Origin: an uncultured Gemmatimonadota bacterium
Lineage (GTDB): Bacteria > Gemmatimonadota > Gemmatimonadetes > Gemmatimonadales > GWC2-71-9
Direction of reading: 5' to 3'
Assembly (NCBI GenBank): GCA_946480845.1
Contig: CAMLLJ010000034.1
Coordinates: 1-15,324 of the forward strand
Length of the DNA: 15,324 bases
The notes under the pieces are model-generated. The model did not search any database. It saw nothing but the letters and a program-made list of their open reading frames with translations, and had not been told where the DNA came from. The position numbers and the translations under genes are program-made. Shown piece after piece: positions 1 through 7,627 of this stretch; position 1 is the first letter of the stretch, and every line of letters begins with the position of its first letter.

Positions 1-359
1 GCCTGCTCGCCAACGCGCGCCGCATGGTGCCCGATGCGCTCACCAAGAGCGGCATGATCCTGGGCATGGGCGAGGAGTGGGACGAGATCCTCGTCTGCAT
101 GCGGGACCTGCGGCGCAGCGACGTCAACATCCTCACCCTGGGCCAGTACCTCCGGCCCTCCGACGGGCATCTGCCGGTGGTGCGCTACTACACGCCGGAG
201 GAGTTCGCCGAGCTCCATGACATCGGCATGCGCCTGGGCTTCACCCACGTGCAGGCCAGTCCCCTCACCCGCAGCTCCTACCATGCGTGGGAACAGGCGC
301 GCTCCGCCGGAGTGCGCGACGAGCCCCTCGCTGCGGCACTGCAAAGGAACGAACCCTGA
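1..359 (+). CDS. lipA: Lipoyl synthase LipA, C-terminal part (5' end outside the window)
   Basis: LipA is a radical-SAM iron-sulfur enzyme. It inserts two sulfur atoms into the octanoyl group carried on the lipoyl domains of E2 proteins, the last step of lipoate assembly. Only the last ~118 codons are visible, read in frame from base 3 to the TGA at 357-359. The radical-SAM CxxxCxxC cluster lies upstream of the window and cannot be checked. The visible part matches the conserved C-terminal half: TKSGMILGMGE, the ILTLGQYLRPS block, the YYTPEEFAEL segment, and RSSYHA near the end, where the family has the conserved Arg-Ser-Ser-Tyr that caps the auxiliary cluster. The stop codon overlaps the pdhA start (TGATG), which implies translational coupling to the pyruvate dehydrogenase genes whose E2 it serves. 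Identity is very likely; only the N-terminus is missing. Confidence 0.95.
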   Translation, partial: LLANARRMVPDALTKSGMILGMGEEWDEILVCMRDLRRSDVNILTLGQYLRPSDGHLPVVRYYTPEEFAELHDIGMRLGFTHVQASPLTRSSYHAWEQARSAGVRDEPLAAALQRNEP

Positions 360-1378
360 TGGCAGGCACGGCAACGAAGCCGGGGCGGCCCCCGGTTGCC
401 GACAAGGCGACCGCGGAGCGGTACCGGTCATGGCTCCGCCAGATGCTCCTCATCCGCCATTTCGAGGAGAAGGCCGGCGAGGCGTACAGCCTGGGCAAGA
501 TCGGCGGATTCTGCCACCTCTACATCGGGCAGGAAGCGCTGGCGGTGGGTACCCTCGCCGCGCTGCGCCCTGACGACTATGTGGTGAGCGCGTACCGGGA
601 GCACGGGCAGGCGCTGGCGCGCGGCATGTCGGCGCGGAGCATCATGGCGGAGCTCTACGGCAAGGCCACGGGCTGCTCGAAGGGCAAGGGCGGCTCGATG
701 CACCTCTTCGACACCCGGCTCAACTTCATGGGCGGGCACGGCATCGTGGGCGGCCAGATTCCGCTCGGCGCCGGCTTCGCCTTCGCGGCCAAGTACCGCG
801 GCACCGACCAGGTCTCGCTCTGCTACTTCGGCGAGGCGGCGGCCAACATCGGCGCCTTCCACGAGACGCTCAACATGGCCGGGCTCTGGAAGCTGCCGGT
901 CGTCTTCGTCATCGAGAACAACGGCTACGGCATGGGCACCGCGGTGGGCCGGGCGAGCGCCATCACCGACCTCTACGAGCGCGCGGCTTCGTACAACATG
1001 CCGGGGGTGGTGGTGGACGGGCAGGACGTGGACAAGGTCAAGGCGGCCACCGACACGGCCGTCGAGCGGGCGCGGAGCGAGTCGCAGCCGTCGCTGCTGG
1101 AGATCCGCACCTACCGGTACGTCGGCCACTCGATGTCCGACGCGGCGCACGGCACCTACCGCACCAAGGAGGAGGTCGAGGAATACCGCCAGCGCGACCC
1201 GATCGCGGTCCTGGAGCGGCGGATGCGCGATGCCGGGCTGCTCGACGACGCCGGGCTCAAGGCCCTCAACGACGAGGTGCTCGCGGAAGTGGACGATGCG
1301 GTGAAGTTCGCCGAGGAGTCGCCCGACCCCGCGCCGGAGGAGCTGTGGACCGACGTGTACGCGCCGGAGGCCGACTGA
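359..1378 (+). CDS. pdhA: Pyruvate dehydrogenase E1 component, alpha subunit
   Basis: This is the alpha subunit of the heterotetrameric E1, the thiamine-diphosphate enzyme that decarboxylates pyruvate and reductively acetylates the E2 lipoyl arm. The product has 339 residues, usual for the family. The ATG at 359 is chosen because it overlaps the lipA stop and has an AAAGGA Shine-Dalgarno 10 bases upstream; an earlier in-frame ATG at 287 would run through lipA. Conserved blocks are LIRHFEEK, the YREHG histidine segment, KGGSMHLF, GHGIVGGQIPLG, LWKLPVVFVIENN followed by YGMGT, and RYVGHSMSD. Oddity: the Mg-ThDP motif that normally reads GDG is GEA here (residues 158-160), while the downstream partners Asn188 and Tyr190 are kept at normal spacing. 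The subunit is assigned to pyruvate rather than a branched-chain 2-oxoacid from the overall pattern and the operon; this is probable, not proven. Confidence 0.93.
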   Translation: MAGTATKPGRPPVADKATAERYRSWLRQMLLIRHFEEKAGEAYSLGKIGGFCHLYIGQEALAVGTLAALRPDDYVVSAYREHGQALARGMSARSIMAELYGKATGCSKGKGGSMHLFDTRLNFMGGHGIVGGQIPLGAGFAFAAKYRGTDQVSLCYFGEAAANIGAFHETLNMAGLWKLPVVFVIENNGYGMGTAVGRASAITDLYERAASYNMPGVVVDGQDVDKVKAATDTAVERARSESQPSLLEIRTYRYVGHSMSDAAHGTYRTKEEVEEYRQRDPIAVLERRMRDAGLLDDAGLKALNDEVLAEVDDAVKFAEESPDPAPEELWTDVYAPEAD

Positions 1379-2358
1379 TGCCGGTCATCACCTATCGCGA
1401 CGCCCTGAACCAGGCCCTGCGCCAGGAGATGCAGCGCGATCCCGACGTCTTCCTCATGGGCGAGGAGGTCGCGGAATACAACGGCGCCTACAAGGTGAGC
1501 CGCGGGCTGCTCGACGAGTTCGGCCCGATGCGCGTGGTGGACACCCCGATCGCGGAGCTGGGCTTCACGGGCATCGGCGTCGGCGCCGCGATGGTCGGGC
1601 TCCGCCCGATCGTCGAGGTGATGACCTGGAACTTCGCGCTCCTCGCCATCGACCAGATCGTGAACGCCGCCGCCAAGGTGCGCTACATGTCGGGCGGCCA
1701 GATCGGCTGCCCCATCGTCTTCCGCGGGCCGGGCGGCGCGGCGCTGCAGCTCGCCGCGCAGCACTCGCAGTCGTTCGAGAGCTGGTATGCGCACGTGCCC
1801 GGGCTCAAGGTCGTCATGCCCGCCACGCCCGCCGATGCCAAGGGCCTGCTGGCCGCCGCGATCCGGGACGACAATCCCGTCGTGTTCATCGAGGGCGAGA
1901 TGCTCTACAACACGAAGGGCGAGGTCCCCGAGGGCGAGCTGGTGACGCCCCTCGGCGTGGCCGACGTCAAGCGCGCCGGCGGGGACGTGACCATCGTCTC
2001 GCACGCGAAGGCAGTGCCCATCGCGCTCAAGGCGGCCGAGCAGCTCGCCGCCGACGGCGTGGATGCCGAGGTGGTGGACCTCCGCACCATCCGCCCGCTC
2101 GATACGGAGACGGTGCTCGCGTCGGTGGCGAAGACGCACCGCTGCGTGGTGGTCGAGGAAGGCTGGCCGTTCGCGGGCGTCGGCGCGCAGGTGGTCGACA
2201 CGGTGCAGCGCGAGATCTTCGACGAGCTGGACGCGCCGGTGCTCCGGGTGACCGGCGCCGACGTGCCGATGCCGTACAACAAGGCGCTGGAGAAGTCGGC
2301 GAAGGCCGACCCGGCCAAGGTGATCGCGGCGGTGAACAAGGTCCTCTACCGGGACTGA
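1378..2358 (+). CDS. pdhB: Pyruvate dehydrogenase E1 component, beta subunit
   Basis: The beta subunit of E1 contributes the glutamate that activates the thiamine cofactor and the surface that docks onto E2. The product is 326 residues, the normal length. The ATG at 1378 overlaps the pdhA stop (TGATG) and is preceded by GGAGG at 1366-1370, 7 bases away. An in-frame ATG at 1345 lies inside pdhA and is rejected. Recognisable blocks are GEEVAEYNGAYKV near residue 28, DTPIAELGFTGIGVGAA (the activating Glu is probably Glu60), the FRGPGG segment, QHSQSFESWYAHVPGL, and the C-terminal transketolase-type domain with VVDLRTIRPLD and VVVEEGW. It is co-expressed and translationally coupled with pdhA, as expected for partners made in equal amounts. 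Confidence 0.96.
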   Translation: MPVITYRDALNQALRQEMQRDPDVFLMGEEVAEYNGAYKVSRGLLDEFGPMRVVDTPIAELGFTGIGVGAAMVGLRPIVEVMTWNFALLAIDQIVNAAAKVRYMSGGQIGCPIVFRGPGGAALQLAAQHSQSFESWYAHVPGLKVVMPATPADAKGLLAAAIRDDNPVVFIEGEMLYNTKGEVPEGELVTPLGVADVKRAGGDVTIVSHAKAVPIALKAAEQLAADGVDAEVVDLRTIRPLDTETVLASVAKTHRCVVVEEGWPFAGVGAQVVDTVQREIFDELDAPVLRVTGADVPMPYNKALEKSAKADPAKVIAAVNKVLYRD

Positions 2359-2381
2359 CCGGCCTCTAACAGGACGTCCGC

Positions 2382-3785
<1,404 letters not shown>

Positions 3786-3834
3786 GCAGGGACCCCGAGC
3801 CATGACCCCTAGTCCCTTCACTCACAGGTAACCA

Positions 3835-5229
3835 GTGTCCCAATTCGACGTCATCGTCATCGGAGGCGGGCCGGCCGGGTATGTGTGCGCGATCCGCGCC
3901 GCGCAGCTCGGGCTCTCCACCGCCGTGGTGGAGAAGGACAAGCTCGGCGGCGTCTGCGTGAACATCGGCTGCATTCCCACCAAGGCGCTCCTGCACAGCG
4001 CCTACGCGGCGAAGCTCATCGCCAACGAGGCGAAGGAGCTGGGAATCGAGGTGGGCGCGGTCAAGACCGATTACGGCGTGGCCATGAAGCGCTCGCGCAA
4101 GGTCGCCGACCAGAACTCCAGGGGTGCGGAGTTCCTGATGAAGAAGAACAAGATCACGGTGCTCAAGGGCACCGGCGTGCTCCAGCCCGGGAAGAAGGTC
4201 AAGGTCGGCGCCGAGGTGCACGAGGCGAAGAAGGCGGTGGTCATCGCCACCGGGTCGCGGGTGAAGGGGATCCCGCAGATCGGGCTCGAGATCAACAAGA
4301 CGACGGTGATCAGCTCGGACGAGGCGCTCTTCCTCGAGCAGGCGCCGAAGTCGCTCGCCATCGTGGGCGCCGGCGCGGTGGGCTCGGAGTTCGCCGACAT
4401 CTTCAATGCCTTCGGCTCCAAGGTCACGCTGATCGAGGCGCTGCCCCGTATCCTGCCGCTCGAGGACGCGGAGAGCTCCGACGTCATCGCCAAGAGCTAC
4501 AAGAAGCGCGGCATCGATGTCCTGGCGGGCGCCAAGGTCAACAAGGCGACCGTGGGCAAGGACAAGGTGACGCTGGAGATCGAGGCCGGCGGCGAGAAGA
4601 AGACCGTCGAGGCCGAGAAGGTGCTGATGGCCGCCGGCCGCGCCGTCAATACCGAGGAGATGGGTTTCAAGGAATCGGGCGTCGAGCTCACCGACCGCGG
4701 CTTCGTCAAGGTGAACCTGGCCACGCTGGAGACCACGGCACCGGGCGTCTACTGCATCGGCGATGTCGCCGGCCCGCCCATGCTCGCCCACAAGGGGAGC
4801 CGCGAAGGCGTGCACGTGGCCGAGATCATCGCCGGGCACAAGCCGCCGGAGATCAAGTACGACAACGTGCCGAGCGTCACCTACTGCCACCCGGAGGTCG
4901 CCAGCATCGGGCTCACCGAGGAGCAGTGCAAGGAGAAGAAGCTCGACTACCAGGTCGGCAGGTTCCCCTTCAGCGCCAATGGGCGCGCCCGCGCCTCCAA
5001 CGAGACCGAGGGCTTCGTCAAGATCATCCGCGGCAAGCAGTACGGCGAGATCCTCGGCGCGCACATCGTGGCCAGCCACGCCTCGGAGATGATCCACGAG
5101 CTGGGCGTAGCGCGGGAGAACGAGTTCACGGTCGAGGAAGTGGACCTGGCCGTCCACGCGCACCCCACGCTCAGCGAGGCGGTGGCCGAGGCATGCCTCG
5201 ATTCGATGGGCCGCGTGATCCACACGTGA
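3835..5229 (+). CDS. lpdA: Dihydrolipoamide dehydrogenase (E3)
   Basis: E3 is the FAD flavoenzyme that reoxidises dihydrolipoamide on E2 and passes electrons to NAD+. The 464-residue product is full length. Visible motifs are the FAD dinucleotide fold GGGPAG (residues 10-15), the redox-active disulfide Cys41/Cys46 in GGVCVNIGCIPTK, the NAD-binding GAGAVG (178-183), the GVYCIGDVAGP segment that closes the FAD site, and the C-terminal HAHPTLSE with the catalytic pair His443/Glu448. The start is GTG at 3835, with AGGT 5 bases upstream; it gives the canonical N-terminus beginning MSQFDVIVIGGG. A 49-base gap separates it from pdhC, the largest gap within the complex genes. Its TGA overlaps the GTG of the next gene. 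All residues needed for activity are present. Confidence 0.97.
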   Translation: MSQFDVIVIGGGPAGYVCAIRAAQLGLSTAVVEKDKLGGVCVNIGCIPTKALLHSAYAAKLIANEAKELGIEVGAVKTDYGVAMKRSRKVADQNSRGAEFLMKKNKITVLKGTGVLQPGKKVKVGAEVHEAKKAVVIATGSRVKGIPQIGLEINKTTVISSDEALFLEQAPKSLAIVGAGAVGSEFADIFNAFGSKVTLIEALPRILPLEDAESSDVIAKSYKKRGIDVLAGAKVNKATVGKDKVTLEIEAGGEKKTVEAEKVLMAAGRAVNTEEMGFKESGVELTDRGFVKVNLATLETTAPGVYCIGDVAGPPMLAHKGSREGVHVAEIIAGHKPPEIKYDNVPSVTYCHPEVASIGLTEEQCKEKKLDYQVGRFPFSANGRARASNETEGFVKIIRGKQYGEILGAHIVASHASEMIHELGVARENEFTVEEVDLAVHAHPTLSEAVAEACLDSMGRVIHT

Positions 5230-5672
5230 CGGCGCCGGCACCGGGCCCGCGGCTCACCAGCATCGGCGGTGATCCGCTCGACCCTTCGGTCGACCTGGTG
5301 CGCGTCGCCATCCGCGCGATGCTCGTCGCCACGCTCGCCGGCGTGGGCGTGGCGGCGCTGGTGCTGGCCCTGGTCCGACTGCTGCTCGCCGGCGCGGCCC
5401 CGACCGACACACCGTCGGCGGGGCCCGCCTTTTTCGTGCTCGTGGGCGGCATGATCGCCGCGATGGCCGCCGCCGCCGGCACCGCGTGGGTCCGGCTTGC
5501 CGCGATGGCGTCCCCGTTCCGCCGCGGCGTCTTCTGCCTGATCGCGGCCTTCGCCACCTTCGTCGGCGCGCTGCTGGCGACGCCGGTGCATTACCGCTTC
5601 GGGCAGCCCGGGCTCCTCGGGTATGCCGGGCTCTGCCTCGTCCTCGCCCTCTGGCTGGGCCGCCGGCGGTGA
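5226..5672 (+). CDS. Unknown four-helix membrane protein embedded between lpdA and lipB
   Basis: I do not recognise this 148-residue protein. It starts at GTG 5226, overlapping the lpdA stop by four bases (GTGA), and its own stop overlaps the lipB GTG in the same way, so it is almost certainly translated as part of the operon. A hydrophilic N-terminus of about 30 residues (Pro/Gly-rich, then SVDLVRVAIR) is followed by four hydrophobic stretches at about 32-56, 67-88, 100-120 and 128-144. The protein ends in a GRRR tail. The positive tail and the short loop SPFRRG between helices 2 and 3 suggest those sides face the cytoplasm. No catalytic motif, metal-ligand cluster or lipobox is visible. The reading frame is also open far upstream through lpdA, but that part is a shadow. 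It could be a small membrane anchor, a transport accessory or a lineage-specific protein; no function can be assigned from sequence alone. Confidence 0.75.
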   Translation: MTAPAPGPRLTSIGGDPLDPSVDLVRVAIRAMLVATLAGVGVAALVLALVRLLLAGAAPTDTPSAGPAFFVLVGGMIAAMAAAAGTAWVRLAAMASPFRRGVFCLIAAFATFVGALLATPVHYRFGQPGLLGYAGLCLVLALWLGRRR

Positions 5673-6376
5673 CCGGGCCCCTCGGCGTCGCCGACCTGGG
5701 CCGGCGCGCCTATGGCGAGGTCCTCGAGCTGCAGCGCGATCTCTGCCGGCGGCGCGTGGCGGGCCACACCTCCCAGGACCTCCTCCTCCTCGTCGAGCAC
5801 GATCCCGTCTACACCCTGGGCCGCGGCACCCGGGCCACGAGCCTCCCGGTGAGCCCCGCCGAGCTCGAGAAGGGCGGTGCGGCCGTCTTCGAAGTCGAGC
5901 GCGGCGGCGACGTGACGTTCCATGGCCCCGGCCAGCTCGTCGGCTATCCGATCATCGACCTCACCCAGCAGCGGCAGGACCTGCACTGGTACATGCGCGA
6001 GCTGGAAGGCGCGCTGATCGATGCGCTCGCCGTGCTCGGAATCCCGGCCGAGCGCAACCCCGGGCTCACCGGCGTCTGGACCGCCGGCAGGAAGATCGCG
6101 AGCATAGGCATCCACGTGAAGCAGTGGGTGACGATGCACGGCTTCGCGCTCAACGTGACGACCGACCTGTCGGCATTCGGCCGGATCGTGCCGTGCGGCA
6201 TCGACCAGGTGGTGATGACCAGCGTCGCGGCGGAGCTGCCGGGCCGCGATGCGGCGATGCTGCGCGACTCGGCGCGCGCCGCCGTGGTGGCGGCGTTTGC
6301 CGCGCGGTTCGATCGCATCCCGGTGGAGGTCGACGCCGATTCGCTGGATGCGGACGGGGCGGAGCTCCGGCCGTGA
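5669..6376 (+). CDS. lipB: Octanoyl-[acyl carrier protein]:protein octanoyltransferase LipB
   Basis: LipB transfers octanoate from acyl carrier protein to the lipoyl-domain lysine of E2 and H-protein, the first committed step of endogenous lipoylation; LipA then adds sulfur. The 235-residue product carries the family signature ERGGDVTFHGPGQLVGYP (about 77-94). The catalytic dyad is Lys142 in GRKIASIG and Cys176 in VPCGI. The start chosen is GTG 5669, overlapping the previous stop (GTGA); an in-frame ATG at 5486 lies well inside the preceding membrane gene and would add a non-homologous extension. Its stop overlaps the next GTG. The gene sits between the E3 gene and a molybdoenzyme, in the same transcription unit as its substrate (the PdhC lipoyl domain) and its partner LipA. 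Confidence 0.95.
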   Translation: MTGPLGVADLGRRAYGEVLELQRDLCRRRVAGHTSQDLLLLVEHDPVYTLGRGTRATSLPVSPAELEKGGAAVFEVERGGDVTFHGPGQLVGYPIIDLTQQRQDLHWYMRELEGALIDALAVLGIPAERNPGLTGVWTAGRKIASIGIHVKQWVTMHGFALNVTTDLSAFGRIVPCGIDQVVMTSVAAELPGRDAAMLRDSARAAVVAAFAARFDRIPVEVDADSLDADGAELRP

Positions 6377-6999
6377 CCGGCCCGGAGCGGGTGGACGCCC
6401 GCCGCGTTTCGGACAGGGTTCCCCCCGGACAGATCGAGACCCGGAAGTGGCCGGTGCTGCACGCGGGCCGCGTGCCGGCGGTGTCGCTCGCCGCGTGGCG
6501 GTTCGACGTACGCGGCCTGGTGGACCGGCCGCTCGCGCTCTCCTGGCAGGACCTCCTCGCGATGCCCCGCCAGGAGACGCTCTGCGACATCCACTGCGTG
6601 ACCCGCTGGAGCCGCCTCGACAACGTCTTCGGCGGCGTACCGGTGCGCGCGCTGCTCGAGCGCGCCGGCGTGCAGGCGGCGGCGCGCTACGTCCTCGTAC
6701 ACGCGGAGGCAGGGTACACCACCAATCTCCCGCTCGCGGATCTCGACCGCCCCGCGAACCTGCTGGCGCTCACCTGGAACGGCGAGCCGCTCACACCGGA
6801 GCACGGCGGCCCGGTGCGCCTTCTCGTCCCGCACCTCTACTTCTGGAAGAGCGCGAAGTGGGTGCTCGGGCTCGAGCTGCTCGCGGAGGACAGGCCGGGC
6901 TTCTGGGAGCGCGGGGGTTATCACATGCGGGGCGATCCGTGGCAGGAAGAGCGCTTCGGGCGGCCCGATCCGGTGCGCATGCGGCGCGGCGAGCGCTAG
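6373..6999 (+). CDS. Sulfite-oxidase-fold molybdopterin oxidoreductase, small cytoplasmic type
   Basis: This 208-residue protein is a molybdopterin-binding domain of the sulfite oxidase/YedY superfamily (COG2041 type). The cofactor cysteine is Cys75 in CDIHCVTRWSRLD, the block that distinguishes the stand-alone bacterial group, followed by FGGVPVRALLE, YTTNLPL and a GGPVRLLVPHLYFWKSAKW segment typical of the fold's C-terminal half. There is no Tat or Sec signal, no heme domain and no dimerisation domain, so it should act in the cytoplasm with an unknown electron partner. The substrate is not predictable: characterised relatives oxidise sulfite or reduce methionine sulfoxide, but the short cytoplasmic group is largely uncharacterised. 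GTG 6373 overlaps the lipB stop (GTGA), the third such overlap in a row, placing it in the pdh-lip operon. The family call is firm; the role is open. Confidence 0.88.
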   Translation: MTGPERVDARRVSDRVPPGQIETRKWPVLHAGRVPAVSLAAWRFDVRGLVDRPLALSWQDLLAMPRQETLCDIHCVTRWSRLDNVFGGVPVRALLERAGVQAAARYVLVHAEAGYTTNLPLADLDRPANLLALTWNGEPLTPEHGGPVRLLVPHLYFWKSAKWVLGLELLAEDRPGFWERGGYHMRGDPWQEERFGRPDPVRMRRGER

Positions 7000-7010
7000 G
7001 AAATCCGCGG

Positions 7011-7039
7011 TTGCATTCACGCCCCCGTCCTGCCATCCT
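7011..7039 (+). promoter_or_regulatory. Possible weak promoter of the 184-residue protein gene, perhaps leaderless
   Basis: TTGCAT (7011-7016) is followed after 17 bases by CATCCT (7034-7039). Both match sigma-70 hexamers only partly (-10 at three of six positions). Transcription would begin at or next to the ATG at 7046, and no Shine-Dalgarno is seen before that ATG, which fits a leaderless message. The gene could equally be read through from the operon ending 46 bases upstream. Confidence 0.25.
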
Positions 7040-7045
7040 CCGTAC

Positions 7046-7600
7046 ATGGTAGACGAAACTCGACGGCCGGACCCGGCGCAGCTCGCGGAGCTGCGCATCG
7101 CCGAGATCCTGCGGGCCGCAGCGAGCTGGGCGCGAGAGGCCCCGGGAGCACTCGAGCCGGCCATCCGCGCGGTCTGCATCCGGCTGGCGGAGATGGTAGC
7201 GGACCAGCGGCACTACCTGGCGCCGCTCCCCGAGCCGCAGGAGTCCGAGCGGCGCGCGGTGCTCTCGGAGATTGCCGATCGGCTCCGCTCGAAGGCCGTC
7301 ACCTCCGGCATCGAGGCGCACCTGCAGGCCCTCGCCGAGATGGAGCTCCGCTCGACCGGATCGTGGTCGCTGGTGGCGGGGGCGCAGAGCGAGTGGATCG
7401 AAACGGCGATCCGCTATCTCGAGGCTTGCGGACGCCAGCTGCCCGCCGGCGAGCAGCCGGACCCGTACTGGGCGGATGACGTGGTGGCGGGGATCATCGC
7501 ATCGGCCCGGGCGCTGATCGGCGTGGATGAGCTCCACGCGCGCACCGAGGCCAGGTATTCGGGCGGGGTCCCGCGCCCGGTGCTGCCGCCGGAGGACTGA
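7046..7600 (+). CDS. Unknown soluble, mostly helical protein
   Basis: I do not recognise this 184-residue protein. It begins at ATG 7046. The sequence looks almost entirely alpha-helical: long runs rich in Ala, Leu, Glu and Arg such as LAELRIAEILRAAASWA, a middle segment AVLSEIADRLRSKAV, and ALAEMELRSTGSW. There is no signal peptide, membrane segment, cysteine cluster or obvious catalytic motif. The last 15 or so residues are Pro/Gly-rich (GGVPRPVLPPED) and probably unstructured. No ribosome-binding site is visible upstream. It follows the molybdoenzyme gene by 46 bases on the same strand and is convergent with the M20 peptidase. Codon use resembles the neighbours (G/C at third positions), which supports real coding. 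Its function is unknown. Confidence 0.7.
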   Translation: MVDETRRPDPAQLAELRIAEILRAAASWAREAPGALEPAIRAVCIRLAEMVADQRHYLAPLPEPQESERRAVLSEIADRLRSKAVTSGIEAHLQALAEMELRSTGSWSLVAGAQSEWIETAIRYLEACGRQLPAGEQPDPYWADDVVAGIIASARALIGVDELHARTEARYSGGVPRPVLPPED

Positions 7601-7614
7601 GGCAGCACCCGGGC
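7575..7614. terminator. Hairpin between convergent genes, probable bidirectional terminator
   Basis: GCCCGGTGCTGCC (7575-7587) pairs with GGCAGCACCCGGGC (7601-7614), giving a 13-bp stem with a single bulged base and a 13-base loop. The left arm is in the last codons of the 184-residue protein gene, and the loop contains its TGA. The M20 gene on the other strand ends 13 bases beyond. No long T-run follows on either strand, so it is not a textbook intrinsic terminator. Its position between two converging genes still makes a transcription-ending role likely. Confidence 0.45.
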
Positions 7615-7627
7615 TTCCCTGCGCTGG

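Noticed and set aside
3788..3817. Inverted repeat AGGGAC/GTCCCT in the pdhC-lpdA gap
   Set aside because: Only 6 bp with an 18-base loop and no T-run. It is too weak to call a terminator or processing site, though it could slightly modulate expression.
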